In this document: positions 1 to 7,996 of the stretch, one piece after another
Layout: each line of letters opens with the position of its first letter
How positions within the stretch are numbered: the first letter of the stretch is position 1
NCBI GenBank assembly: GCA_015060405.1
Contig: SUYN01000016.1
Location: forward strand, 1 to 64,000
Source of the DNA: Bacteroidales bacterium
GTDB lineage: Bacteria; Bacteroidota; Bacteroidia; Bacteroidales; UBA932
Length of the DNA: 64,000 bases
Reading direction: 5' to 3'
Position numbers and translations under genes: made by a program
Notes under the pieces: generated by a model
Database searches by the model: none
Told to the model about the DNA's origin: nothing
What the model saw: the letters and a program-made list of their open reading frames with translations, nothing else

Positions 1-2
1 TA

Positions 3-137
3 GCGTCAAAAGTTGGGAAGAGCATAGTATACTTGAAGAACAAAATAATACCTCAGATGCTTAAAGACGGTTTATTAGAGTGGCAGTATCCTAATGCCCC
101 AAGACATCCTTACCAGAAATATAGAACTAAGAAATAG
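3..137 (+). CDS. C-terminal fragment of an unidentified protein (winged-helix-like tail)
   Basis: The window opens inside a reading frame that gives 44 residues and stops with TAG at 135-137. The last residues are basic and read PRHPYQKYRTKK. The pattern of two short helical stretches, a conserved Gly-Leu-Leu and a basic PxxxxQKYR tail resembles the C-terminal winged-helix segment of Fic-family proteins or of AAA_4-type (AlbA_2) ATP-binding regulators. That is a recollection of the family tail, not a proof. The 5' part lies outside the window. The segment is AT-rich compared with the genes after 816, in keeping with an accessory or mobile origin. Confidence 0.5.
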   Translation, partial: ASKVGKSIVYLKNKIIPQMLKDGLLEWQYPNAPRHPYQKYRTKK

Positions 138-144
138 CCTATGC

Positions 145-184
145 TACTATCATCATTTTCATGCAGCACTTAATGATGATAGTA
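145..184. repeat. 13-bp perfect inverted repeat
   Basis: Arms TACTATCATCATT (145-157) and AATGATGATAGTA (172-184) are exact reverse complements separated by 14 bp. It starts 8 bp after the stop of the partial gene. Related GATAGTAA words recur just downstream (near 180 and 202). It may be a terminator without a T-tract or a protein-binding site. Confidence 0.6.
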
Positions 185-318
185 ATGGTGCAAGAAATGG
201 TGATAGTAAAGGGTGACAGTAAGGTTGTAAGTTAGCGTGCTAGTTATGCTGTAAGCTAGGATGGGGACAATTTGTCCACCCCCTTACAGTTCAGACTGCA
301 ATTTCTTTATAAAAGAAC

Positions 319-341
319 AACTACCGAAAAAATCGGTAGTT
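319..341. repeat. Hairpin with 9-bp perfect stem
   Basis: AACTACCGA (319-327) and TCGGTAGTT (333-341) pair around a five-A loop. On the reverse strand the loop reads TTTTT. No T-run follows on either side, so terminator function is uncertain. Confidence 0.5.
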
Positions 342-418
342 CAAGTTATGTATCGAATTGGGTTGAACCGCTTGCAAATCCGCTTGTAAAAACCGCAACT
401 GATTGACAATCATTTATA

Positions 419-439
419 GTTCGATTCCCGTCCGGAGCA
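419..439 (+). other. tRNA 3'-end-like sequence, candidate attachment site scar
   Basis: The sequence GTTCGATTCCCGTCCGGAGCA has the T-loop consensus G-TTCGATT-C followed by a possible T-stem 3' strand (CCCGT), an acceptor 3' strand (CCGGAGC) and a discriminator-like A. The sequence before it does not pair: the five bases ahead of the loop are TATAG and no GCTCCGG is found upstream. It is therefore not an intact tRNA. A detached tRNA 3' end is what integrative elements using a tyrosine recombinase leave at one border. No integrase is seen in the window. Confidence 0.4.
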
Positions 440-474
440 CAAGGGCAGTTTTTAAAGATTGCTCCATTTTACAA

Positions 475-517
475 AAGCTTGATAATGAGCACTTTGCTTT
501 TATCAGGCTTTATTTTT
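475..517 (+). terminator. Rho-independent-like terminator
   Basis: AAGCTTGAT (475-483) pairs with ATCAGGCTT (502-510) with one G:U pair. An inner AGCA/TGCT stem extends it, and TATTTTT follows. It probably ends transcription coming from the left edge. Confidence 0.55.
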
Positions 518-551
518 GCGACTGTCCCTAAACTAAAATCCGGATTTTGGT

Positions 552-583
552 CTTCCCAATGCCAGCATGGGGAAGGCTTTTTA
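552..583 (+). terminator. Second terminator-like hairpin
   Basis: CTTCCCAATGC (552-562) pairs with GCATGGGGAAG (565-575), 10 of 11 bp, with a two-base loop, followed by GCTTTTTAC. Two terminators within 110 bp suggest strong insulation of the downstream locus. Confidence 0.55.
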
Positions 584-616
584 CATTAAATCCTTTTATT
601 GTAGGTACTATCGGCT

Positions 617-624
617 TATATTTG
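617..624 (+). promoter_or_regulatory. Possible Bacteroidetes -7 box upstream of the esterase
   Basis: TATATTTG fits TAnnTTTG. No good TTTG lies at the usual 19-21 bp upstream distance, so support is partial. A transcript from here would carry a leader of about 185 nt before the esterase start. Confidence 0.3.
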
Positions 625-815
625 TAGAAATTTGTAGAAAATGGACGACACATGGAGAAGTGCCAAACAAACTTTCCCTGCAGGCAAGGATACACGGAGA
701 CGGCTAGCGGACTGGAAAGTTTCAGCGGAGCGGTGGGGGTGTGGGGAAAAATCATTAGATTTGCAGAGTTGGGCGGGCTGGGGTGATCCAGAGTCCATCA
801 TTTGATCTTGAGACT

Positions 816-1931
816 ATGAAAAGGTGTTTTTCGGTACTTGCATTGATGCTGCTCCTGTGGAGCTGCGGGCCTTATGTGCCTGAGGTCGGGAGGGTTGTGC
901 GTCCGGAGATGACTGTGCTTGCGAGTGAAGTCCGGGACGGGTATGAGTGCCGGTACATCGAGTTTTCAGTACGGGGCATCAAGGGGGAGAAGGAGCGTGT
1001 GAAGGCTTATCTCCTGGTTCCGGAGGGGGCAGCGGAGGGCAGCAGGTGCCCGGCGGTGCTCATGCTGCATGACCATGGGGCCAGGTTCGACATAGGCAAG
1101 GAGAAACTGGTCAGGCCGATGGAGTCAGTGCTGGTCCATGGGGCAGATGACCACATCATGCGTTCAGCCGGGCAGTGGGTGGACAAGAACTTTGACGGGG
1201 TCTTTCTGGCGGATTCTTTGGCTGGAGAGGGTTATGTGGTGCTCGTCGCGGACGCCCTTTACTGGGGAGAAAGGTCCTGCGCCGAGGCTCAGAGATGGTC
1301 TCTCCTCACGTACGGCTGCACGGAGGCCTTGCCGGAAGCTGACAGGGCGCTGGGCCCAAAAGCCCGGAAGGACACCTTGAAGGTCTTGAAGGGCAGGGTC
1401 TATGAAGGTCAGCGCAGCATGTACGACAGCCTTTCTGCGGAGAATGTGATATGGGCTGAAAAGATGCTCCGCGACGATGTGGCCTCAATAAGGCTCCTGA
1501 AGTCGCTGCCATATGTGGACAATAGGAACATCGGTGCGTTCGGATTCTCGATGGGAGCGCACAGATGCTGGATGCTGGCGGCGTTCTGCAGGGATGTGAA
1601 ATGCGGAGTCGCCTTGTCATGGATGACGACCCTCGACAGGGAGGAGCGGATGAAGGCATCAGACTATTCCATGGCGGTCATGCCTATGCGTGAAAGGATG
1701 GATTATGGTGACATAGGAATATACCTGGCCCCTAAGCCGATGCTTTTCCTCAGCGGCGACGAGGACCATCTCTTTCCGAAGGACAAGACGCTGAAGGCCT
1801 TCGAAATACTTCAGGGACATTATTCAGAACATCCGGACAAGCTTCAGACGGAATTATTCAATGGCGGACATCACTGCGGCAAGGCAGTACAGGCAAGGAT
1901 CTTCCAGTACCTGGACGCCAACCTCAGATAG
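816..1931 (+). CDS. Alpha/beta-hydrolase lipoprotein, probable pectin/carbohydrate esterase
   Basis: A 371-residue exported esterase of the dienelactone-hydrolase/acetyl-xylan-esterase-like fold. The start at 816 puts a lipoprotein signal at the N-terminus (hydrophobic LALMLLLWSC, acylated Cys); an in-frame ATG at 783 would add 11 residues before it and is less likely. The nucleophile elbow is GFSMGA with Ser245. The acid is in GDEDH (about residues 314-318) and the histidine is in NGGHHCG (352-353), completing a triad. The gene lies 15 bp before a GH43 and next to the hexuronate genes, so it probably removes acetyl or methyl esters from pectic material. It resembles the CE19-type proteins of rhamnogalacturonan loci, but the exact family and substrate are inference. 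Confidence 0.75.
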   Translation: MKRCFSVLALMLLLWSCGPYVPEVGRVVRPEMTVLASEVRDGYECRYIEFSVRGIKGEKERVKAYLLVPEGAAEGSRCPAVLMLHDHGARFDIGKEKLVRPMESVLVHGADDHIMRSAGQWVDKNFDGVFLADSLAGEGYVVLVADALYWGERSCAEAQRWSLLTYGCTEALPEADRALGPKARKDTLKVLKGRVYEGQRSMYDSLSAENVIWAEKMLRDDVASIRLLKSLPYVDNRNIGAFGFSMGAHRCWMLAAFCRDVKCGVALSWMTTLDREERMKASDYSMAVMPMRERMDYGDIGIYLAPKPMLFLSGDEDHLFPKDKTLKAFEILQGHYSEHPDKLQTELFNGGHHCGKAVQARIFQYLDANLR

Positions 1932-1946
1932 ACATCACGAAAGACA

Positions 1947-3758
1947 ATGAAAAGAGCATTCATCCTATTGGCGGCAAGCCTGTCCTGTCTGTGCCTTCAG
2001 GCGCAGCAGGAGACATCGGTGTGGAACCCTGACCAGGGAAGGAATTACAGAAATCCGATAATATATGCGGACTATTCGGACCCGGACATATGCCGGGTTG
2101 GCGACGACTACTATATGACCTCGTCGTCGTTCAATCATTTTCCAGGTCTGCAGATATTACATTCCACTGACCTGGTGAACTGGGAACTTATAGGAGCTGC
2201 CCTGACAGATTATCCCGGACCGGGATGGGATGACTCGCGTCCTTGGGATGTGGTCTCTCCCGGCCCTAAGGCGGAAGAGCCGCCAGTGCCCGGTCCATAT
2301 GAATGGCACACGGCCCCTCAACATGGATGCGGTGTCTGGGCCCCTGCCATAAGATACCACGACGGAAAGTTCTACATCTACTGCGGAGACCCGGACCGAG
2401 GCATATTCATGGTCAGGACAGACGATCCTCGCGGCAGATGGGAGGATCCGGTGTGGCTGGTGAAGGCAAAAGGCTACATCGACCCATGTCCGCTGTGGGA
2501 CAGCGAGGGCAGGGCGTGGCTCACACACGGCTGTGCCGGTTCGAGAGCCGGAGTGAAGTCGGTGCTTTTCATCGCCCCGATGTCCGAAGACGGATGCAGC
2601 CTGCTCGAGCGGAGCCGTATCATTTATGACGGACACGCCACGCAGCCGACAATCGAAGGCACGAAGTTCTATGAATATGACGGCAGCTACTACATATTCT
2701 CTCCTGCAGGCGGAGTCAAGACCGGATGGCAGACAGTCCTGAGGGCCTCAGACCCGTACGGACCATACGAGGAAAAGGTCGTGATGGCTCAGGGAGACTC
2801 CCCTGTCAACGGCCCTCATCAGGGTGGCTGGGTGGAGACACAGAACGGAGAGTTCTGGTTCGTTCATTTTCAGGATCTTGACTCATATGGAAGAGTCGTA
2901 CACCTCCAGCCTATGAGCTGGAAGGACGGATGGCCGGTAATAGGTGATGACAAGGACGCAGACGGGGTCGGAACCCCTGTGACCGTCTGCCGTAAGCCCG
3001 ACCTTCCTTCCTCAGGACCTCGCAGGCCGCTTGAAAGCGACGAATTTGAAGGTTCCTCACTCGGTCTGCAATGGCAATGGCCGGCAGTGCCGTCTCCATA
3101 TTGGTATCATACGGATGCAGCCGGAGGCACTCTCAAGCTCTACTCCGTGCACCAGTCCCCGGAGTGGAGGAACCTCTGGGACTCCCCTAACCTGCTGATG
3201 CAGAAGTTCCCGGCAGATGAGTTCACTGTAACTGCCAAGGTGAGTTTCGTCCCTAACCCCCAACTCAAGGAAAAAAGCGAGAACTGCGGCCTTGTCGTGA
3301 TGGGAGACAGCTATGCCACCCTGAGGCTCACTGACTCCCCTGACGGAGTGATGCTCCAGATGGTGGAATGCATCAATGCCCATAAAGGGACGCAGGAACA
3401 GGTCATATTTGAGAAGAAACTCCAGTCCGAGGCCTTTCCGGAGCCTTTCTCGAATGCATATATGTCAAGTACGGTGCCCCCTGTCCGTCCGTTGCCTTAC
3501 CACAGCTGCACGATACATCTCAGGGCAGAGGTCAGAAGCGTGCCACGCGAGGGGAACGTGCCCGCATCCGGATGCACTTTCTCTTACAGCATCGACGGCA
3601 GGAAGTGGCACAGGATAGAATCCGACGGGAAGGACTATGAATTTGAAATCCGACCCGGACGCTGGATAGGCGCCAAGGTCGGACTGTATTGCAACCGCCA
3701 TCATTCCAAGAACGATTCAGGATGGATGGAAGCCGACTGGTTCAGGATTTCCGATTAG
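1947..3758 (+). CDS. GH43 family glycosidase (beta-xylosidase/alpha-arabinofuranosidase type)
   Basis: A 603-residue secreted glycosidase with a Sec signal (MKRAFILLAASLSCLCLQAQ). The five-bladed propeller covers roughly residues 30-330. It starts with NPIIYADYSDPDICRVGDDY, containing the GH43 catalytic base Asp. The transition-state Asp is in YIDPCPLWD and the general acid Glu in TIEGTKFYEYDG. The C-terminal 230 residues form a concanavalin-like beta-sandwich usual for GH43 enzymes of the beta-xylosidase type. It likely trims arabinose or xylose side chains from pectin. The stop overlaps the stop of convergent uxaC by 3-4 bp. The subfamily was not determined. Confidence 0.85.
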   Translation: MKRAFILLAASLSCLCLQAQQETSVWNPDQGRNYRNPIIYADYSDPDICRVGDDYYMTSSSFNHFPGLQILHSTDLVNWELIGAALTDYPGPGWDDSRPWDVVSPGPKAEEPPVPGPYEWHTAPQHGCGVWAPAIRYHDGKFYIYCGDPDRGIFMVRTDDPRGRWEDPVWLVKAKGYIDPCPLWDSEGRAWLTHGCAGSRAGVKSVLFIAPMSEDGCSLLERSRIIYDGHATQPTIEGTKFYEYDGSYYIFSPAGGVKTGWQTVLRASDPYGPYEEKVVMAQGDSPVNGPHQGGWVETQNGEFWFVHFQDLDSYGRVVHLQPMSWKDGWPVIGDDKDADGVGTPVTVCRKPDLPSSGPRRPLESDEFEGSSLGLQWQWPAVPSPYWYHTDAAGGTLKLYSVHQSPEWRNLWDSPNLLMQKFPADEFTVTAKVSFVPNPQLKEKSENCGLVVMGDSYATLRLTDSPDGVMLQMVECINAHKGTQEQVIFEKKLQSEAFPEPFSNAYMSSTVPPVRPLPYHSCTIHLRAEVRSVPREGNVPASGCTFSYSIDGRKWHRIESDGKDYEFEIRPGRWIGAKVGLYCNRHHSKNDSGWMEADWFRISD

Positions 3759-5194
3759 AAATTGAAGTATCTTTCAGCATTGTTATAAGAGATATCCTTC
3801 ACCATCTGATGGATGAAGTCCATCTCGCTCTTCGGAAGTTTTCCGTTCTTTATGTCCTCTCCAAGAAGGTTGCAGAGGATTCTGCGGAAGTACTCATGAC
3901 GCGGATAAGACAGGAAGCTTCTCGAATCAGTAAGCATTCCCACGAAACGGCTGAGAAGACCGAGGGCGGAAAGCGCATTCATCTGCTTCTTCATGCCGTC
4001 CTCCTGATCCAGGAACCACCAGCCTGAGCCGAGCTGTATCTTGCCCGGACATGTTCCGTCATTGAATGTATATGCCATCGTCGCCAGCACCTCGTTGTCC
4101 TTAGGATTGAGGTTATACAGGATGGTCTTTGTGAGCTTGTCCTCCATAGCCAGCTTGTTGAGGAACTTATGTCCTGCCGCTGCGCATGACACATCATGGA
4201 TCGCGTCATAACCTGTGTCAGGTCCGAGGATGTTGAACATCCTTGTGTTGTTGTCGCGTATCGCTCCGATGTGGAACTGCTGTGCCCATCCCTTCTCATG
4301 GTCCATACGTGCAAAGTCCAGAAGGATGGCGCTGCGGAACTTGAGCACTTCCTCATTGCTTGGTTTCTTGCCCTTGAGGGCGTTACGGAAGATCCTGTCT
4401 ATCTCTTCCATCTCGAAATCTTCTGCATAGAAGTTCTCGAGGCCGTGGTCTGAAATGCGGCAGCCCATTTCATGGAAGAAGTCCTGACGCTTGCGTAGTG
4501 CATCAAGGAGATCCTGATATGTGTTTATCTCCATGCCTGCAGCATGTCCCAGATTCCTGATATACTCCTGGTACTGCTCAGTCTTCTCCACAGCCATCGC
4601 CTTGTCCGGACGCCATGTAGGAAGCACCTTGGTGCCGAAAGGATTGTCCTTTATCTTCTGATGGTACTCGAGGCTGTCTGCAGGGTCGTCGGTCGTGCAC
4701 ACCACCCTCACGTCAAATCTTCTCATAAGGGCCTGTCCCCTGTACTCCTCGGTCTGAAGCTTTGCAGTACACTCATCATAGATGGCTCTGGCTGTCTTCG
4801 GACTGAGAAGTTCAGTCACGCCAAAGATCCTGGCAAGCTCAAGGTGGGTCCAGTGATAAAGCGGATTCCTCATGGTGTATGGAACGGTCTCTGCCCACTT
4901 CTCGAATTTCTCATAGCTGCCACGTCCTCCGGTGATGAATTCTTCCGGAATTCCGTTGCCTCTCATAGCCCTCCATTTGTAATGGTCACCTCCGAGCCAC
5001 ACCTCGGTCAGGTCCTTGAACTGATGATTGTCTGCGATCATCTTCGGAACAAGATGGCAGTGGTAGTCGATGATCGGCATCTTTTCCGCACTTTCATGAT
5101 AGAGTTCACGGGCGAAATCATTGGTCAGCATGAAATCGTCGTTGATGAACGGCTGGCCTTTAGTCAGGCCTTCAAGTCTTGAAATTATGTCCAT
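3755..5194 (-). CDS. uxaC: Glucuronate/galacturonate isomerase
   Basis: A 479-residue cytosolic uronate isomerase, close to the 470 residues of E. coli UxaC. It converts D-galacturonate to tagaturonate and D-glucuronate to fructuronate. Family marks are the N-terminal metal-binding PIIDYHCHLVPK, RWTHLEL-like segment (YHWTHLELARIFG), TDDPADSLEYH and the C-terminal LTDSRSFLSYPRHEYFRRI. It is transcribed with the XylR-like regulator, whose stop lies 22 bp upstream of its ATG. It supplies substrate for UxaB encoded on the other strand, so both halves of the pathway probably share control through the intergenic region at 6360-6554. Confidence 0.95.
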   Translation of the reverse strand: MDIISRLEGLTKGQPFINDDFMLTNDFARELYHESAEKMPIIDYHCHLVPKMIADNHQFKDLTEVWLGGDHYKWRAMRGNGIPEEFITGGRGSYEKFEKWAETVPYTMRNPLYHWTHLELARIFGVTELLSPKTARAIYDECTAKLQTEEYRGQALMRRFDVRVVCTTDDPADSLEYHQKIKDNPFGTKVLPTWRPDKAMAVEKTEQYQEYIRNLGHAAGMEINTYQDLLDALRKRQDFFHEMGCRISDHGLENFYAEDFEMEEIDRIFRNALKGKKPSNEEVLKFRSAILLDFARMDHEKGWAQQFHIGAIRDNNTRMFNILGPDTGYDAIHDVSCAAAGHKFLNKLAMEDKLTKTILYNLNPKDNEVLATMAYTFNDGTCPGKIQLGSGWWFLDQEDGMKKQMNALSALGLLSRFVGMLTDSRSFLSYPRHEYFRRILCNLLGEDIKNGKLPKSEMDFIHQMVKDISYNNAERYFNF

Positions 5195-5216
5195 GTCAAA
5201 TATAATTGGTTATTGT

Positions 5217-6359
5217 CTATCTGTATTTCTTCCTGTATTCCGTCGGGGTCATCCCTTTGTATTTCTTGAATATGGTGGAGAAATTGCTGCTGTCTATGAA
5301 CCCGGACCTGTCGGCTGCCGCACTGACAGGAAGATCACTGGTTTCGAGGAGATGGCAGAAATGGTCCAGGCGCAGCTTCATTATATACGATGTTATCGTG
5401 TGGGGGTACATTTCCTTCTTGAACTTCATCTCTATGGCCCTCCTTGAAAGAGGTATGAATGAAGTGAGCCTGCTTATATCTATCTCCTGAGTGTAATTAC
5501 GTGATATGAAATCTACGATCTCGCGGATGTACGGGTCCGATATGATCTTGCGTTTGGTCGACATCCTTTCCACCACTCCTACCGCTTCCACGGCTATCCT
5601 TGCCGGCCATATGTTCTTGTCATCCACCATCTTGAAGAGTATCTTCGCAAGTTCGTAGCCATGCTTTTCGAAATTGAGCCTGATGGACGAGAGGGTCGGA
5701 GAAGATATGTTGCACATGAATTCGTCATTGTCCACTCCCAGCAGAGATATGTCCCCCGGAATCCTTATGCCTTCCATCTGGCATATTTCCGTCACCTGTC
5801 TGGCCATGAAGTCATTGCAGGCGAACATCGCCACCGGTTTCGGAAGGGAATGAAGCCATTGGGTGATGGCGCCGATCTCGTTCTTGAAGTCCTCCACCTC
5901 ATAGCGGAATGTAACGGCCTTCCGGGACGCGGCGACCTGCTCGCTGAATCCCTCATAGCGCGAAACCGACCATATGATGTCCTTCATGCCGATGAAGGCG
6001 TAATGGTCGAAGTTCTGGTTCAGGAAGAAGTTGGCCGCATATCCTCCGAATTCCTTGTAATAGCCCGTAAGCATGGGGAATTCGTCATATACCTTCTTGT
6101 ATGTCCTAAGGAATATCGGGATGTTCAGTTTCTTCGCCTCCTCCACATTGATGTTGTGCCACAGGCCCAGAATCGCATCCACCTTGAACTTTTTCGCCAG
6201 CTTGATGATCTCCTTCGAATTGTCCTTTTCCTGGGATATCAGATGGGACATGGGATAGAAGATGCATCCGCCCTGGGTGTCTGCGTACTTGACAAAGCCG
6301 TTCAGCAGACGTCTTTCAGACTCTTGCGAATAGTCCGTAAGCAGGAGGATCTTGATCAT
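5217..6359 (-). CDS. XylR-type AraC family transcriptional regulator
   Basis: A 380-residue regulator. Residues about 1-270 form a periplasmic-binding-protein/LacI-like sugar sensor fold (starts MIKILLLTDYSQESERRLL; contains ACNDFMARQVTEICQMEGI and ISLLGVDNDEFMCN). Residues about 280-380 carry two AraC helix-turn-helix motifs ending in SGFIDSSNFSTIFKKYKGMT and PTEYRKKYR. There is no LacI-type HTH at the N-terminus, as in E. coli XylR. It lies first in an operon with uxaC and is divergent from uxaB. It is the natural candidate for a hexuronate-responsive activator of both directions; the ligand is inferred from context. Confidence 0.85.
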   Translation of the reverse strand: MIKILLLTDYSQESERRLLNGFVKYADTQGGCIFYPMSHLISQEKDNSKEIIKLAKKFKVDAILGLWHNINVEEAKKLNIPIFLRTYKKVYDEFPMLTGYYKEFGGYAANFFLNQNFDHYAFIGMKDIIWSVSRYEGFSEQVAASRKAVTFRYEVEDFKNEIGAITQWLHSLPKPVAMFACNDFMARQVTEICQMEGIRIPGDISLLGVDNDEFMCNISSPTLSSIRLNFEKHGYELAKILFKMVDDKNIWPARIAVEAVGVVERMSTKRKIISDPYIREIVDFISRNYTQEIDISRLTSFIPLSRRAIEMKFKKEMYPHTITSYIMKLRLDHFCHLLETSDLPVSAAADRSGFIDSSNFSTIFKKYKGMTPTEYRKKYR

Positions 6360-6498
6360 TTCTTTTCGTTCAGGTGTAGTTTCACATGCTGTAATGACCG
6401 CTAAATTAGAGAAAATATGGTAATTTCAATAAGAAATATGCACTTCTTTTCGTTCTGTAAGATTTTTTTTCGTTTGCAATAGGGTCTGATCGGCCTTA

Positions 6499-6512
6499 CA
6501 AATATAAATTTG
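6499..6512. promoter_or_regulatory. Overlapping divergent -7 boxes between the regulator and uxaB
   Basis: CAAATATAAATTTG contains TAAATTTG on the forward strand (6505-6512) and TATATTTG on the reverse strand (6506-6499), both matching TAnnTTTG. Neither has an ideal -33 TTTG at 19-21 bp, which would fit activator-dependent promoters. The forward box lies about 42 bp before the uxaB ATG. Confidence 0.4.
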
Positions 6513-6554
6513 CATAAAACTACTTGATTAAGTAACACTAAACCGGTGACTCAT

Positions 6555-7994
6555 ATGAAAGAGCTCAACAGACAGACGGCACAGGCCGCAAAGTACCCTA
6601 CAAAGGTCATTCAGTTCGGAGAAGGAAATTTCCTCCGCGCATTCGTAGATTGGATTATCTGGAACACCAACAAGGCGACTGATTTCAATGCAGGAGTCGT
6701 CGTGGTGCAGCCTATCGACAGAGGAATGGTCGATATGCTTAACAGCCAGGATGGCCTGTACCATGTAAACCTTCAGGGAATCGACAAGGGACAGCCTGTG
6801 GATTCCATAGAGATGATCGATGTCATCAACGGCGGAATCAACCCATACACCCAGAACGAAGAGTTCATGGCTCTTGCCGAGGATCCGGAGATACGTTTCG
6901 TGATTTCCAACACAACAGAGGCCGGAATTGCCTTCGACCCTTCATGCAGGCTCGACGACAAGCCGGCTTCCTCGTATCCGGGAAAGCTGACACAGCTCCT
7001 CTACCACAGGTATGAGCACTTCAAGGGGGACATGACCAAAGGATTCATCATCCTCCCTTGCGAGCTCATATTCCTCAACGGAAAGGAACTCAAGAAGTGC
7101 ATACATCAGTACATCGAGCTGTGGAACCTCGGCGAAGGCTTCAAGACATGGTTCGAGCAGGCCTGCGGTGTCTACTGCACACTCGTGGACCGCATCGTTC
7201 CGGGCTATCCTAAGGACACCATAGACCAGATTCATAAGCGCATCGGATTCAAGGACAATCTTGTCGTCAAGGGCGAGATCTTCCATCTCTGGGTGATCGA
7301 GGCTCCGGAATCCGTAGCCGCGGAATTCCCTGCCGACAAGGCCGGTCTGAATGTCCTTTTCGTACCGAGCGAGGCTCCTTACCACGAGAGGAAGGTGACT
7401 CTCCTCAACGGTCCTCACACGGTTCTCTCTCCTGTAGGCTATCTCTCGGGGCTGGACACCGTGAAGGAGTGCGTCGAAGATCCTGAGGTGGGAAGGTTCG
7501 TACGCAAGGTGATGTACGGAGAGCTTCTCGAGACCCTCAACCTGCCGAGACCTGAACTGGAAGCATTTGCTGACTCGGTTGTGGAGCGCTTCGTGAACCC
7601 TTATGTAAAGCACTTCGTGACCAGCATCATGCTCAACTCATTCCCTAAATACAAGACACGCGACCTTCCTGGCCTGAAGACCTACCTCGAGCGCAAGGGC
7701 GAACTTCCTAAGGGACTTGTCCTGGGACTCGCGGCAATCATCACCTATTACAAGGGAGGCAAGAGAGGAGATGTGGAGATAGTTCCTGACGATGACGCGG
7801 CGATCATAAATCTTCTCAAGGAACTCTGGGCTGGAGGAGACATAAGGAAGGTTGCAGAAGGAGTCCTTGCCGCCGATTTCATCTGGGGAGAAGACCTCAA
7901 CGCCATTGAGGGCCTCACCGATCTGGTGACCGCAGATCTGGAACTCATCCAGAAGGAAGGAATGAGGGCAGCAGTCAAAACCGTAATCGAGTAA
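6555..7994 (+). CDS. uxaB: Tagaturonate reductase (altronate oxidoreductase)
   Basis: A 479-residue cytosolic NADH-dependent polyol dehydrogenase family enzyme; E. coli UxaB has 483. It reduces tagaturonate to altronate. Visible marks are the N-terminal VIQFGEGNFLRAFVDWII dinucleotide-binding segment, the central LPCELIFLNGKELKK and CTLVDRIVPGYPKD, and KVTLLNGPHTVLSPVGYLSG. The ATG at 6555 was preferred over the in-frame GTG at 6546, which adds only three residues. It heads the long forward operon and is followed 2 bp later by uxaA. Confidence 0.93.
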   Translation: MKELNRQTAQAAKYPTKVIQFGEGNFLRAFVDWIIWNTNKATDFNAGVVVVQPIDRGMVDMLNSQDGLYHVNLQGIDKGQPVDSIEMIDVINGGINPYTQNEEFMALAEDPEIRFVISNTTEAGIAFDPSCRLDDKPASSYPGKLTQLLYHRYEHFKGDMTKGFIILPCELIFLNGKELKKCIHQYIELWNLGEGFKTWFEQACGVYCTLVDRIVPGYPKDTIDQIHKRIGFKDNLVVKGEIFHLWVIEAPESVAAEFPADKAGLNVLFVPSEAPYHERKVTLLNGPHTVLSPVGYLSGLDTVKECVEDPEVGRFVRKVMYGELLETLNLPRPELEAFADSVVERFVNPYVKHFVTSIMLNSFPKYKTRDLPGLKTYLERKGELPKGLVLGLAAIITYYKGGKRGDVEIVPDDDAAIINLLKELWAGGDIRKVAEGVLAADFIWGEDLNAIEGLTDLVTADLELIQKEGMRAAVKTVIE

Positions 7995-7996
7995 TC

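Larger units (their letters stand above)
138..815. other. Gene-poor stretch with inverted repeats and terminator-like hairpins
   Basis: No convincing coding sequence is seen on either strand; the short open frames here lack family features and a plausible start. The stretch holds a 13-bp inverted repeat (145-184), a hairpin (319-341), a tRNA-3'-end-like sequence (419-439), two terminator-like hairpins (475-517 and 552-583) and a TAnnTTTG box (617-624). Composition shifts from AT-rich on the left to GC-rich near 700-800. Confidence 0.6.

Noticed and set aside
350..441. A complete tRNA gene
   Set aside because: The T-loop and acceptor-like 3' strand look right and TTGACAA flanked by partly pairing bases mimics an anticodon loop, but the T-stem does not pair, the variable region is missing and no 5' acceptor strand exists.
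4544..5182. Long forward frame opposite uxaC
   Set aside because: It is the antisense shadow of a well-supported gene and shows no family features.
5661..6404. Forward frame opposite the XylR-like regulator
   Set aside because: Shadow of the regulator on the other strand; no start context or family match.
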